Origin: Caulobacter sp.
GTDB lineage: Bacteria > Pseudomonadota > Alphaproteobacteria > Caulobacterales > Caulobacteraceae
Length of the DNA stretch: 64,000 nucleotides
Direction: 5' to 3'
Assembly (NCBI GenBank): GCA_021741355.1
Contig: JAIOXZ010000003.1
Span: forward strand, 62,001-126,000
The notes below the pieces were generated by a model. That model was given only the letters and a program-made list of their open reading frames with translations. It had not been told where the DNA came from and ran no database searches. A program made the translations under genes and the position numbers. Shown here one piece after another: positions 8,476-17,071 of this stretch (position 1 is the stretch's first letter; every line of letters starts with the position of its first letter).

Positions 8476-11331
8476 CTAGAAGGTCTTGGTGACGCCAACG
8501 CCGTAGGTGCGCGGCTCAAGGTAGAAGCCGTTGCGGAACAGACCCGACGAGTCGTCGGTCAGGTAGGTGTCCGTCAGCGGCGCGTCGTCCATCAGGTTCT
8601 TGCCGTAGATTTCAAGCGACCAGCCGGCCTCGTAGTTGGCCAGGGTGAAGGTCGCGTTGAAGTTCTCCCAGCCTTCCAGAGCGTCCGGCGCGGAGTTGTA
8701 GATCCGCGAGAACGAGTCCGTCTGACGGTAGTAGTCGCCGCGGATCGTGCCTTCCCAGCCAGCGCCGAACTCCCAGTTGTACTGGGCGCCGATCGACAGG
8801 GTGTAGTGCGGCGCGTTGGGCAGTTCCTTGCCCGTCAGGTCGACTTCCACGCCATCGCTGATCAGACCGCCGAACGCGTTGGTCCCGACGGCGAGCGGGC
8901 CACCCGCGAAGAGCGGGGTGCCGGCCGTGGCCGTCGTCGCCGGCGTACAGACGCCAAGCAGGTTGAACACGGTCGGGGCGGTGTTGGAGACCGACAGGGC
9001 GAATGCCGCGTGCGCCGTGGTGACGACGCAGTTGGCGGCGCTGCTGGACTTCACCAGCGTCAGCAGCGGATCGCTCTGGGTGCGGTTGAACGTGTCGATC
9101 GACGTGCCACCGGTGATTTCGGTCTGCAGGTAGCCGATGTTCATGTTCAGGCGCAGGCCGTCGATCGGCGACCAGACGCTTTCGAACTCGAGGCCCTTGA
9201 TCTCGGCGTCGATGTTCTCGTTCACCGAGGTGCGGTTCACGATCTTCGACACCTGATAGCCTTCGTAGTCATACTTGAAGGCCGTCGCGTTCAGGACCAT
9301 CGCGCCGCCGAGCAGGGTGTTCTTGGCGCCGATTTCCATCGAGGTCACGAACTCCGGATCGAAGGTCGGCGGCGGGCAACCAACCACGGCCGAGCAGGCC
9401 GGGTTCATGCCGCCGGCCTTGTAGCCGCGCGAGTAGAAGGCGTAGAGCAGCGTTTCGTCGGTGAAGCCGACGTCCGGCTTCCAGTCGAAGCCCAGGCGAC
9501 CGGTCATCTCTTCGAAGTCGGCCGTCAGGTAGGGCTGCGTCGTGCTCAGCGGGATGCCGGGGCCGCCCGGAACGAACAGGGCCACCGGACGGTTTTCCTG
9601 ACGCTTCATGTCGTGCGTGTAGCGCAGGCCGCCGGTGACCTTGAAGGTGTCGGCCAGCTGCCAGTAGACCTCACCGAAGACCGCGCGGGACTTCAGGTGA
9701 TAGGCGCCGGTGTTGTCATAGTAGTTGCGGCCCGAGCGGGTCGGGTTGGCGTTCGGATCGATGTAGCAGGGGTTCTCGAACGAGCAGCCCAGAACCGGAG
9801 CGAAGGCCTGCGGAATCGCGTTCTCGACCTGGGCGGCGGCGGTGAGGGTGTTGCCCATCACGTAGTAGTCACCGGACGACTTGAAGTCGATGTAGATGGC
9901 GCCGACGTTGAAGTTGAAGGGGCCATCGAAGTTCGACTGCAGGCGCAGTTCCTGCGACCAGTTTTCACTTTCACCGCCGGAGATGTCGAAGGTGCTGAAG
10001 CGGCTCAGGGCGCCGAGTTGCGGATCCTGAACGGTGCCGAACGCCGCGGCGGTCGGGTTGAACAGGGCGGCGTACAGGCCCGGATAGGCCGGGTTGGCGC
10101 CGTAGAGGTTGATCGCGGCCGGCGTCGGGTTGAACTGGGTGTTCGGGACGATCCGGTTGTAGTCCTGACGGGTGAACAGCGAGTTCTTGCTGTAGCCGGT
10201 CAGGGCGGTCAGCTGCAGTTCGTCGCTCAGATCCCAGGAAATCTGGAACTGCACGATGTCGGTCTTGGCCTGATAGATCGGGTCCGCGGCCGACTGGATG
10301 TTGCGGATGTCCGGGTCCTGCATCTGGCCGGCGAACGCGTCACCGGTGGTGAAGCCGTACAGGGTGCCGAACAGACCACCGAGGGTGGCTTGCGAGTTCG
10401 GGGTGCCGAGGATGCCCGGGTCGTTCAGCGAGGCCGCGGCGCAGCCCTGGCTGAAGAAGCCGCGCTGGATTTCGGCGATCGGGCCGAGGCCGCCGGCGTT
10501 CAGCGACTGGGCGCCGACTGCGGTTGCCGGACCGGGGTCCTTCACGCAGAGCTGCTTGCCGATGCGCGAACGGGCGTCGTCTTCCTCGAAGTGGTCCCAC
10601 ATCAGGAAGGTGCGGAACGTGTCGCTCGGGTTGAAGGCCAGCGTGCCGCGGACGTTCCACAGGTCGCGGTCGTCGGCGTCGTTGCCGGTCGTCAGGTTGG
10701 TGCCGTAGCCGTCACGCTTCAGGACGTTGGCCGCGACGCGCAGGGCGAGGGTGTCGCCCAGCGGCACGTTGATCATGCCGCGGACCTTCTTCGAGCCGAA
10801 GTTGCCGGCTTCCAGGCGGATCAGCGCGTCGAATTCGTCGGTCGGCTTGGCGGAGATCAGGTTGACCACGCCGCCGGTGGCGTTGCGGCCGTACAGCGTG
10901 CCTTGCGGGCCGCGCAGCACTTCCACGCGCTCGACGTCGAAGAATTCCGACTCGAACAGGTTGTTGGCGGTCAGCGGGGCGTTGTTCAGGTGGATGCCGG
11001 TGCCGGCGTCGCCCGAGCCAGCGACCAGCTTGGAGCCGACGCCGCGGATCTGGAAGTTGTAGCCGGTGAAGTTCCCCTTGGAGAAGTTCACGTTCGGCAC
11101 GGCCAGAACCAGGTTCGGGCCGCCGTCGATCTTGGCCTTCTCAAGGCTTTCAGCACTGAACGCCGAAACGGCGATCGGCACGTCCTGGATCGCTTCTTCC
11201 CGCTTCTGGGCGGTCACGACGACTTCGCCGACCGTCGTATCCTGGGCGAAAGCAGGTGCGGCGACGCCAAGCATGGCGGCGGCCGACACACTGGCGATGA
11301 GCATACTGCGCAGGCGCAGAGATTCGGACAT
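8476..11331 (-). CDS. TonB-dependent receptor 1 (iron-complex type)
   Basis: A 951-residue outer-membrane receptor with a cleavable signal peptide ending APAFAQ (about residue 29). A TonB-box-like GEVVVTAQKREE follows, then the plug domain (DVPIAVSAFSAESL, QIRGVGSK, VEVLRGPQGTLYGRNATGGVVNLISAKP at about 135-160) and a 22-strand-type barrel ending in the terminal aromatic (YGVGVTKTF). The VTAQKREE..DVPIAVSAF pattern is typical of the large alphaproteobacterial receptor group whose substrates are often not siderophores. It stands alone with its own terminator, so no neighbour indicates the ligand. Confidence 0.92.
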   Translation of the reverse strand: MSESLRLRSMLIASVSAAAMLGVAAPAFAQDTTVGEVVVTAQKREEAIQDVPIAVSAFSAESLEKAKIDGGPNLVLAVPNVNFSKGNFTGYNFQIRGVGSKLVAGSGDAGTGIHLNNAPLTANNLFESEFFDVERVEVLRGPQGTLYGRNATGGVVNLISAKPTDEFDALIRLEAGNFGSKKVRGMINVPLGDTLALRVAANVLKRDGYGTNLTTGNDADDRDLWNVRGTLAFNPSDTFRTFLMWDHFEEDDARSRIGKQLCVKDPGPATAVGAQSLNAGGLGPIAEIQRGFFSQGCAAASLNDPGILGTPNSQATLGGLFGTLYGFTTGDAFAGQMQDPDIRNIQSAADPIYQAKTDIVQFQISWDLSDELQLTALTGYSKNSLFTRQDYNRIVPNTQFNPTPAAINLYGANPAYPGLYAALFNPTAAAFGTVQDPQLGALSRFSTFDISGGESENWSQELRLQSNFDGPFNFNVGAIYIDFKSSGDYYVMGNTLTAAAQVENAIPQAFAPVLGCSFENPCYIDPNANPTRSGRNYYDNTGAYHLKSRAVFGEVYWQLADTFKVTGGLRYTHDMKRQENRPVALFVPGGPGIPLSTTQPYLTADFEEMTGRLGFDWKPDVGFTDETLLYAFYSRGYKAGGMNPACSAVVGCPPPTFDPEFVTSMEIGAKNTLLGGAMVLNATAFKYDYEGYQVSKIVNRTSVNENIDAEIKGLEFESVWSPIDGLRLNMNIGYLQTEITGGTSIDTFNRTQSDPLLTLVKSSSAANCVVTTAHAAFALSVSNTAPTVFNLLGVCTPATTATAGTPLFAGGPLAVGTNAFGGLISDGVEVDLTGKELPNAPHYTLSIGAQYNWEFGAGWEGTIRGDYYRQTDSFSRIYNSAPDALEGWENFNATFTLANYEAGWSLEIYGKNLMDDAPLTDTYLTDDSSGLFRNGFYLEPRTYGVGVTKTF

Positions 11332-11692
11332 TCGTAACCCTCCCCGGACGGCGCGACCTCATCTAGGAGGTTCACGGCGTCGATGTTTCCTCGTGTATCG
11401 CGCGTTTGGTTACCGCCGGGGTCGCGCGACACATTCCCCCGCAGCTTCCGGAATTGCATACGCGCCACAGGGTGGTGTCAACCGCCAGCGTCACGTTACC
11501 GCCGTCAAGTTGCCGCTTTTCACCTTGGTGTTGCCTGCCTGCTTCGCCTTGTGACGTACGGGAAACGACTTCTTCCCGCCCTGCGGGAGCTGGCCGTCGC
11601 CGGCGCGGAGTCCGGACGTTTCGGGACGGGGCCGGATCGTGTAGGGAACAGAACGCGCAAAGCGCATAACTCCAAGGCGTATCCTCCGCTCC
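11332..11692. other. Intergenic region between divergent TonB receptor 1 and queC
   Basis: 361 bp with no ORF that looks genuine. It must carry promoters for both flanking genes. I looked for a preQ1-type riboswitch before queC (pseudoknot with a conserved A-rich tail) and did not see one. A GGAGG-like sequence is near 11366 but leads to no credible gene. Confidence 0.6.
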
Positions 11693-12427
11693 ATGACCCC
11701 CGGTTCACCGTCTTCGCAAGGCGCGCTCGTCCTCTTTTCCGGCGGACAGGATTCCGCCACCTGCCTGGCCTGGGCGCTCGAACGCTACGCGCGGGTGGAA
11801 ACGGTCGGCTTCGATTACGGCCAACGTCACATTGTCGAGATGGACGCCCGCCAGAAGGTCCGCACGGGCGTCATGGCGCGGTTTCCGGCGCTCGCGGCCC
11901 GACTCGGCGAGGATCATGTGCTCGACCTCGCCAGTTTCGGCGCGATCGCAGAGTCGGCGCTGACGGCGGATCGCGCGATCGAGATGACCGAACGGGGCCT
12001 GCCCTCGACCTTCGTTCCGGGCCGAAACCTCGCGTTCCTGGTCTACGCGGCGGCGCTCGCCGACCGGCGCGGCCTGACCGCCCTGGTCGGCGGCATGTGC
12101 GAGACGGACTATTCCGGATACCCCGACTGCCGCCGTGACACGCTCGACGCGATGCAGCAGGCCCTGAACCTCGGCATGGCGCGCGACTTCCGCATTGAGA
12201 CGCCGCTGATGTGGCTGACCAAGGCTCAGACCTGGCAGCTGGCGGCGCATCTGGGCGGGACGCCGCTGGTCGAACTGATCGTCGAGGACAGCCACACCTG
12301 CTATCGCGGCGAGCGCGGAGATCTGCACCCCTGGGGCCACGGCTGCGGCGACTGCCCGGCCTGCGATCTGCGCGCGGCCGGCTGGGACGGCTGGGTGGCG
12401 ACGGGCCGCCCGACGGGTGAGCCATGA
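11693..12427 (+). CDS. queC: 7-cyano-7-deazaguanine synthase QueC
   Basis: A 244-residue enzyme converting 7-carboxy-7-deazaguanine to preQ0 with ATP and ammonia, in the queuosine/7-deazaguanine pathway. The PP-loop [16 protein letters not shown] is near residue 15 and the family block [11 protein letters not shown] is in the middle. The C-terminal zinc site has four cysteines in [24 protein letters not shown]. The stop overlaps the start of queE by four bases (ATGA), so queC and queE are translationally coupled. Confidence 0.96.
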   Translation: MTPGSPSSQGALVLFSGGQDSATCLAWALERYARVETVGFDYGQRHIVEMDARQKVRTGVMARFPALAARLGEDHVLDLASFGAIAESALTADRAIEMTERGLPSTFVPGRNLAFLVYAAALADRRGLTALVGGMCETDYSGYPDCRRDTLDAMQQALNLGMARDFRIETPLMWLTKAQTWQLAAHLGGTPLVELIVEDSHTCYRGERGDLHPWGHGCGDCPACDLRAAGWDGWVATGRPTGEP

Positions 12428-13056
12428 CCTACAGCGTCAAGGAGATCTTCCTCACCCTGCAGGGCGAGGGCGGTCAGGCCGGCCGGGCGGCGGTGTTCTG
12501 CCGCTTCACCGGCTGCAATCTGTGGAGCGGTCGCGAACAGGACCGTGACAAGGCCGTCTGCACCTTCTGCGATACGGATTTCGTCGGCGTGGACGGCGAG
12601 GGCGGCGGCAAGTTCCTGACGCCCGACGACCTCGCCGCCGCGGTCGACGCCGCCTGGACCGGTCCGGACCAGAACAAGCTGGTCGTGTGCACGGGCGGCG
12701 AGCCGCTGCTGCAGCTGGATCCGCCGCTGATCGAGGCCCTGCACCGGCGCGGCTTCATGATCGCGGTGGAAACAAACGGCACGATCCTCGCCCCGCCCGG
12801 CATCGACTGGATCTGCGTCAGTCCCAAGGCCGACGCGGTCGTGGTCCAGACAACGGGCCAGGAACTGAAGCTGGTCTACCCGCAGCGCGGCGTCGATCCG
12901 GCCCGCTTCGAGGGGCTCGATTTCGAGCGGTTCTTCCTTCAGCCGATGGATTGCGCCGACCGGGAGGCGAACACCACCGCAGCCGTCGCCTATTGCCTTT
13001 CCCACCCCCGTTGGCGTTTAAGCGTCCAGACACACAAGTATCTCGGCCTGCCCTGA
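12424..13056 (+). CDS. queE: 7-carboxy-7-deazaguanine synthase QueE (radical SAM)
   Basis: A 210-residue radical SAM enzyme converting 6-carboxytetrahydropterin to 7-carboxy-7-deazaguanine. The N-terminus [18 protein letters not shown] is the family signature. The iron-sulfur cluster cysteines have the CX14CX2C spacing of one QueE subgroup ([10 protein letters not shown]...CTFCDTDF) rather than the general CX3CX2[12 protein letters not shown] is the SAM-binding GGE motif, and [13 protein letters not shown] and [10 protein letters not shown] close the protein. It is the second gene of queC-queE-queD. Confidence 0.96.
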   Translation: MTYSVKEIFLTLQGEGGQAGRAAVFCRFTGCNLWSGREQDRDKAVCTFCDTDFVGVDGEGGGKFLTPDDLAAAVDAAWTGPDQNKLVVCTGGEPLLQLDPPLIEALHRRGFMIAVETNGTILAPPGIDWICVSPKADAVVVQTTGQELKLVYPQRGVDPARFEGLDFERFFLQPMDCADREANTTAAVAYCLSHPRWRLSVQTHKYLGLP

Positions 13057-13111
13057 TGGATAGGGACCGCATTCCGCGGACCTGAAGCCTCCCAGGCCAC
13101 CTCAAGAAGCC

Positions 13112-13480
13112 ATGACCGACTCCATCTTCGAGATCACGAAGGCCGCCACCTTCGACGCCGCCCACTACATCCAGCAGGGCGAGCCGGACCATCGCTACCG
13201 CCGTCTGCACGGGCATTCGTTCCGCGTGGAGGCCAGCGTGCGCGGCTCGGCCGCCGCCGAGGGCTGGGTCGTCGACCTGGACCGGCTGGACACCGCGCTC
13301 AAGGCCGTCGCGATCGAGCTCGACCACGGGCTGCTCAACGACAAGCCCGGTCTGGAAGTCCCGACGCTCGAACGGCTGTGCCTCTATTTTGTCGATCGGT
13401 TGCGCCCGGCCTTCCCCGGCCTCTCGCGCATCGTGGTCTCGCGGCCGACGATCAACGAGAGCTGCTCGCTGGCGCTCTGA
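13112..13480 (+). CDS. queD: 6-carboxytetrahydropterin synthase-like QueD (catalytic Cys replaced by Tyr)
   Basis: A 122-residue PTPS-superfamily protein. In the pathway QueD turns dihydroneopterin triphosphate into the substrate of QueE. The zinc histidines are present: AAH near residue 16 and HGH in RLHGHSFRVEA. The Asp-His pair in ELDHGLLND and the pterin-anchoring Glu near the C-terminus (INESCSL) are also present. The position of the catalytic Cys of E. coli QueD (CXXXHGH) is Tyr here (HRYRRLHGH). The context directly after queC-queE supports a QueD role, so either another residue serves or this is a lineage variant. Start ATG 13112, 55 bp after queE. Confidence 0.85.
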   Translation: MTDSIFEITKAATFDAAHYIQQGEPDHRYRRLHGHSFRVEASVRGSAAAEGWVVDLDRLDTALKAVAIELDHGLLNDKPGLEVPTLERLCLYFVDRLRPAFPGLSRIVVSRPTINESCSLAL

Positions 13481-13508
13481 GGCCAAGCCTGAAGTCTATC
13501 CAAACCGG

Positions 13509-13632
13509 CGTCATGGCCCGACTTGTTCGGGCCATCCATGCGCGGTGAGGCGAATATCCGGCCCGCTGAGGGTCAACGTCTCACCGTCCAGGACCGTGTT
13601 CATGGGTGGCCCGAACAAGTCGGACCATGACG
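13509..13632. repeat. Intergenic inverted repeat, 32-nt arms
   Basis: Left arm 13509-13540 (CGTCATGGCCCGACTTGTTC + GGGCCATCCATG) and right arm 13601-13632 are reverse complements with two mismatches, separated by 60 nt. It sits downstream of queD and downstream of the convergent small lipoprotein gene. The arms belong to a different sequence family from those at 4851, 2450 and 15972. Confidence 0.85.
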
Positions 13633-13692
13633 GACTTTTTGAAAGGTGGGACATCCGGCCTGCGCCATCGCAGAGCTGAAGGTCGATCCGCT

Positions 13693-13902
13693 CTAGTCTC
13701 CGCGCTTCTTCTTCCCGTCCTTCTTGTCGCCGTCCGGGATTGCCGCGCCGACGACCGCGCCGCCGACCTTGGCCGTGGTCACGACCACCGCTGAAGTGGC
13801 CCCCACGACCGCGCCCGCGGTAGCGCCGACGACGGTCGCGACGCAGCCCTGCAGGCCGAAGGCCGCCAGCGCGACAAGCAGGGGCAGGATGCGACGGGAC
13901 AT
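13693..13902 (-). CDS. Small glycine-zipper lipoprotein, hypothetical
   Basis: 69 residues: a lipoprotein signal peptide with lipobox LQGC (Cys20), then a Gly/Ala/Val-rich zipper (VVGATAGAVVGATSAVVVTTAK) and a charged Lys/Asp tail (DGDKKDGKKKRGD). Probably a membrane-anchored envelope protein. Related small proteins are common in Caulobacterales, but I cannot name a function. Confidence 0.7.
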   Translation of the reverse strand: MSRRILPLLVALAAFGLQGCVATVVGATAGAVVGATSAVVVTTAKVGGAVVGAAIPDGDKKDGKKKRGD

Positions 13903-13961
13903 GGCGTATCTCCGGTGACTCCGGGGCGCATAGCGGACAATCGTCGCGGAAAGATGTCCGG

Positions 13962-14489
13962 TCAGGCCGGCTCGGCGCCTTCGCGTGCAGGATCGGTGCT
14001 GCGCCGCCAGGGACCCGGGAAATGCGCGTCGGCCTTGCGGCGGCGCTCCGGGCCGAAATAGTCGCTCGTGCGGACGTAGGGGCGGGGGTGCTCGACGATC
14101 TCGCCGATGCGCTCGATCACGCCACGCGCCGTGACGGGCTTGGCGAGGAACTCGTTGACGCCGGCGTCCCGGGCCCCGGCGACGCGCCGCGATGTCGAAT
14201 GGCCGGTAATCATGATTACCGGCGCCATCTGGTTGGGGCTGTCGGGCGAGTTGCGCAGCAGACGGACGAAGTCGATACCGTCCAGCGGCTGCATCGCCAG
14301 ATCGGTCATCACGACGTCGATCTGGTGTGTGCGCATGATCTGCAGCGCCTCGGCGCCGTCGCCGGCCTCGAAGACGTACTTCACGCCGATGGCGCGCAGA
14401 ATCTCCGTCAACAACACCCGCATGTGGTGGTTGTCATCGACCAGCAGGATCTTGATCAGATCAAAGCGCACGGGCGGAATCGAGACCAT
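13962..14489 (-). CDS. Single-domain response regulator (CheY-like) with C-terminal tail
   Basis: 175 residues. The receiver domain spans about residues 10-135, with the acidic pair in ILLVDDNHHMR, the phospho-acceptor Asp in VVMTDLAMQPLDG, the Thr/Ser switch in VIMITGHS and the Lys in FLAKPVTA. A basic tail follows (RPYVRTSDYFGPERRRK), a motif I have seen repeatedly on stand-alone alphaproteobacterial receivers. There is no output domain, so it probably acts by protein contact or in a phosphorelay. No kinase gene is adjacent. Confidence 0.88.
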   Translation of the reverse strand: MVSIPPVRFDLIKILLVDDNHHMRVLLTEILRAIGVKYVFEAGDGAEALQIMRTHQIDVVMTDLAMQPLDGIDFVRLLRNSPDSPNQMAPVIMITGHSTSRRVAGARDAGVNEFLAKPVTARGVIERIGEIVEHPRPYVRTSDYFGPERRRKADAHFPGPWRRSTDPAREGAEPA

Positions 14490-14622
14490 TGGATCGGTCG
14501 GGAGCGACCGCGGAATAGCGGCCGCCCCCTGATCAGAAGCCGACTCCTAGGGTCGCAATTCGGACCCGGTCAAACAAAAAAAGCTGAACCGGTTCGGCGA
14601 CTTGCGTGACGCGGGCGTCAAG

Positions 14623-15318
14623 TTAGGCCGCGTCGACCAGCACCAGCTCGGCGTCATTTTCCGCGCGGATGGTCAGAAGCGGCTCGTCCCGGATCGCCGC
14701 GCCGTCGCGAGGGTTGAGCGTCACGCCGTTGACTTCAACCGTGCCGGTCGCGGCCACAAGGTAGGCGTGCCGGCCCTCGCCCAGTTCATAGGTCGTCGAC
14801 TCGCCGGCCTTCAGCGTTGCCCCCAGGACCCGTGCGTCGGTGCGGATGGGCAGCGCGCCCTCGTCGCCGAAGCCGCTGGCCAGAGCGACGAACCGGCCGG
14901 ACCGGTCGTCCTTGGGGAACGGCTTGGCGCCCCAGGACGGCGCGCCGCCGCGTTCCTTCGGCTCGATCCACAGCTGGAACAGCGTGGTGGTCTCGTCCTC
15001 GAGATTGTACTCGGCGTGGCGGATGCCGCTGCCGGCGCTCATCACCTGCACGTCGCCGGCGCCGGTGCGGCCTTTGTTGCCCAGGCTGTCCTGGTGGGTG
15101 ATCGCCCCGGTGCGGACATAGGTGATGATCTCCATGTCGTTGTGCGGGTGCGGCGGGAAGCCGGACTTCGGCGCGATCTCGTCGTCGTTCCACACGCGCA
15201 GCGCGCCCCAGCCCATGCGGGCGGGATCGTACCAGCTGGAAAAGCTGAAGTGGTGCCGGGCGTTCAGCCAGCCGTGGTTGGCATGGCCGAGCTGCTCGAA
15301 GGGCCTGCGGTCAATCAT
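14623..15318 (-). CDS. Pirin family protein
   Basis: 231 residues from ATG 15318 (MIDRRPFEQLGHANHGWL). The ORF-track start at 15657 adds over 110 residues that overlap the divergent gene and is rejected. The bicupin shows the pirin metal site in HHFSF and HPHNDMEIITYV, and the AGSGIRHAEYN block. Pirins are iron-binding cupins; some are quercetinases, others regulators or stress proteins. The ribosome-binding sequence AGGGAGAG lies in the 3' arm of a hairpin just upstream (15324-15344). Confidence 0.88.
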   Translation of the reverse strand: MIDRRPFEQLGHANHGWLNARHHFSFSSWYDPARMGWGALRVWNDDEIAPKSGFPPHPHNDMEIITYVRTGAITHQDSLGNKGRTGAGDVQVMSAGSGIRHAEYNLEDETTTLFQLWIEPKERGGAPSWGAKPFPKDDRSGRFVALASGFGDEGALPIRTDARVLGATLKAGESTTYELGEGRHAYLVAATGTVEVNGVTLNPRDGAAIRDEPLLTIRAENDAELVLVDAA

Positions 15319-15323
15319 GGGGT

Positions 15324-15344
15324 CTCTCCCTTTCGGAGGGAGAG
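15324..15344 (-). promoter_or_regulatory. Possible Shine-Dalgarno-sequestering hairpin upstream of pirin
   Basis: On the minus strand CTCTCCCT and AGGGAGAG form a perfect 8-bp stem with a 5-nt loop, ending 5 nt before the ATG. The 3' arm is the only plausible Shine-Dalgarno sequence, so pairing would block initiation. It could instead be part of a nearby repeat (GGGAGGGGGACC follows), so regulation is inference. Confidence 0.45.
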
Positions 15345-15475
15345 ATAGGGAGGGGGACCGATAATTGCAACTGAGTCGGTGCCTGAATAGCGAGCCTACG
15401 AGGCCTTGCCGCCACCATGCTGACAGGTTTCGGCATCGGCAATGGCTATGAGATCCCGAACGAGGGAACAGGGCC

Positions 15476-15964
15476 ATGCAGACCACCAGCCAGATCAACG
15501 ACGGCCGCGAGGATTTCGACTTCCTCGTCGGGCGCTGGACCATCCGCCACCGCCGCCTGAACGCTCGCCTCGCCGGCTGCGTGGACTGGACCGAATTCGA
15601 CGGGACCTGCGTGATGCAGAAGACCATGGGCGGTCTGGGCAACATGGACGACAACACCGTCGACCTGCCCGAGGGCGCCTACGCCGCGGTGACCGTCCGC
15701 CGGTTCGACCCGGCCCTGCGCCGCTGGTCGATCTGGTGGCTGGACTCCCGCTTTCCGGACATCGACCCGCCGGTGCATGGCGCGTTCGCGGACGGGGAGG
15801 GGGTGTTCCTCGGCGACGACGTCTTTCAGGGCAAGCCGATCAAGGTCCGCTTCCTCTGGTCGGCCATCACCCCGACCCGCTGCGAATGGCGCCAGGCCTT
15901 CTCCGACGACGGTGGCGCGAGCTGGGAGACCAACTGGGAAATGTGGTTCACGCGGGTGGGGTAG
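15476..15964 (+). CDS. DUF1579-like hypothetical protein
   Basis: 162 residues with no signal peptide. FDFLVGRWTIRHRRLN near the N-terminus and the series of Trp-rich beta strands (RWSIWWLDSRFP, CEWRQAFSDDGGASWETNWEM) match the lipocalin-like DUF1579 family of unknown function. It is divergent from pirin. The stop is followed within 8 bp by a pair of inverted repeats, so the downstream region is not another gene. Confidence 0.75.
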   Translation: MQTTSQINDGREDFDFLVGRWTIRHRRLNARLAGCVDWTEFDGTCVMQKTMGGLGNMDDNTVDLPEGAYAAVTVRRFDPALRRWSIWWLDSRFPDIDPPVHGAFADGEGVFLGDDVFQGKPIKVRFLWSAITPTRCEWRQAFSDDGGASWETNWEMWFTRVG

Positions 15965-15971
15965 GGCGGAA

Positions 15972-16071
15972 GGGGACTGTTCTAGCTGTCCCTTGGGACT
16001 GCTTGAACTGTCCCCGTTGTGCAGCAAGGGGACAGGCTATCCAGTCCCAAGGGACAGGAAAGCCAGTCCCC
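15972..16071. repeat. REPIN-like pair of inverted 44-nt palindromic units
   Basis: Units 15972-16015 and 16028-16071 are inverted copies with the shared frame GGGGACAG-N6-CAGTCCCAAGGGACAG-N6-CAGTCCCC. Only the six-base spacers differ. Twelve bases separate them. The right unit contains the last eleven codons and the stop of the VOC gene at 16037. Confidence 0.85.
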
Positions 16072-16459
16072 CGGGATCACCCCGCCCGGCCGGCTGGAAC
16101 AGCTCGACGACATTGCCGGACGGGTCCTCGGCCAGGATCTGCGAGCCGCCGGGCCCGGACAGGATGTCATTGCGGAAGTTCACGCCGCGCGTCCGCAGCC
16201 GCTCCACCTCGGCGGCGATGTCGTCGACGATCACCTGGAAGCGGTTCCAGCCGCCGGCCTCGGGCTGGCGGCCGTCGGGCATCGGCCGGCCGGCCGAACT
16301 CTTCGCGCCGCTGAGCAGCAGCCGCAGCGCGCCGCGCTCAACGGATGCAAAGGCCGGCGCGGCGTTCATCTGCTCACTGAAGCCGAAGTGGCCGACGTAC
16401 CAGTCGACGGCCTGCTGCACGTCGCTGACCATGTAGCGGACGTTGACGCTCTCACTCAT
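16037..16459 (-). CDS. VOC (glyoxalase/bleomycin resistance) family protein
   Basis: 140 residues in the two-module betaalphabetabetabeta fold: VNVRYMVSDVQQAVDWYVGHFGF at the N-terminus, RFQVIVDDIAAEVERLRTRG in the middle and ILAEDPSGNVVELFQPA at the end, with the metal-site Glu in VELFQ. Substrate cannot be read. The C-terminal residues after FQPAGR (GGLAFLSLGTG) are encoded by the repeat unit at 16028-16071, so the original stop was probably lost when the repeat inserted. The TetR gene lies upstream on the same strand, 26 bp away, and may be cotranscribed with it. Confidence 0.85.
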   Translation of the reverse strand: MSESVNVRYMVSDVQQAVDWYVGHFGFSEQMNAAPAFASVERGALRLLLSGAKSSAGRPMPDGRQPEAGGWNRFQVIVDDIAAEVERLRTRGVNFRNDILSGPGGSQILAEDPSGNVVELFQPAGRGDPGGLAFLSLGTG

Positions 16460-16485
16460 GGGCGGATCCTCCTCTGGACGTTGGG

Positions 16486-17058
16486 CTATGGCGCGAGGGT
16501 GCGCCGGAGCAGACTGTTGAGCGCCGCGATGATGGCTTCACGATCCGCCCCGCCGGCGACGGCGTCGGCGGACTCATGGATCACGGCGAACAGCAGACGC
16601 GCCGTGGGGTCCGGATCGACGGGTCCGAAGGCCTGGACCTCCTGGCCGGCGCGGATCACGGCGCTGAGCCGCAGGATGCCGTTGTCGGCCAGTGGGCGGC
16701 GCTCGGCGAAGTCGGAGTGGAACACCGCGTCGCCGAACCCCTGCCGCGACAGGGTCCAGTCGATGAAGGCGGCCGCCTGGGATTCGACGAGCCCCGGCCA
16801 GTCGATCGGTCCCTCGGCCTCGGTCGGCAGGGGATGGGTCCGGTCGAACTCGGTCACCAGCCGCTGGCGAACGGTCTCCAGCAGGTCGTCCCAGGTGGGA
16901 AAATAGAGGAAGAAGGTGCCCTTCGCGACGCCGGCCTCGCGGACCACGTCCTCGACCCGCACCCGCGAGCCCTGGGCGGCCAGCAGCCGCTCGGCCGCCT
17001 CGATAATCTCAAGTTTCCGCGCCTCCGGCTGGAGGCGGCGGCGCGCGGGCTTGCCCAT
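16486..17058 (-). CDS. TetR family transcriptional regulator
   Basis: 190 residues. The N-terminal helix-turn-helix is clear: KLEIIEAAERLLAAQGSRVRVEDVVREAGVAKGTFFLYFPTWDDLLETV. The C-terminal ligand domain is unassigned. Two palindromes directly upstream of the start (17072-17086 and 17092-17108) look like its own operators, so autorepression is likely. The VOC gene follows 26 bp downstream in the same direction and is the probable regulated partner. Confidence 0.9.
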   Translation of the reverse strand: MGKPARRRLQPEARKLEIIEAAERLLAAQGSRVRVEDVVREAGVAKGTFFLYFPTWDDLLETVRQRLVTEFDRTHPLPTEAEGPIDWPGLVESQAAAFIDWTLSRQGFGDAVFHSDFAERRPLADNGILRLSAVIRAGQEVQAFGPVDPDPTARLLFAVIHESADAVAGGADREAIIAALNSLLRRTLAP

Positions 17059-17071
17059 CGATCCGTTCCTG

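Noticed and set aside
8806-11337. 843-codon plus-strand ORF antisense to TonB receptor 1
   Set aside because: It lies fully across a TonB receptor with clear signal peptide, plug and terminator. The translation is Arg/Gly/Val-rich low-complexity, typical of the shadow frame in GC-rich DNA.
11332-11692. Possible preQ1 riboswitch before queC
   Set aside because: No pseudoknot stem with an A-rich tail and conserved CUA-type end could be drawn near the queC start.
15319-15657. N-terminal extension of the pirin ORF
   Set aside because: The added residues are Arg/Ser-rich and antisense to the DUF1579-like gene; ATG 15318 begins the conserved pirin start.
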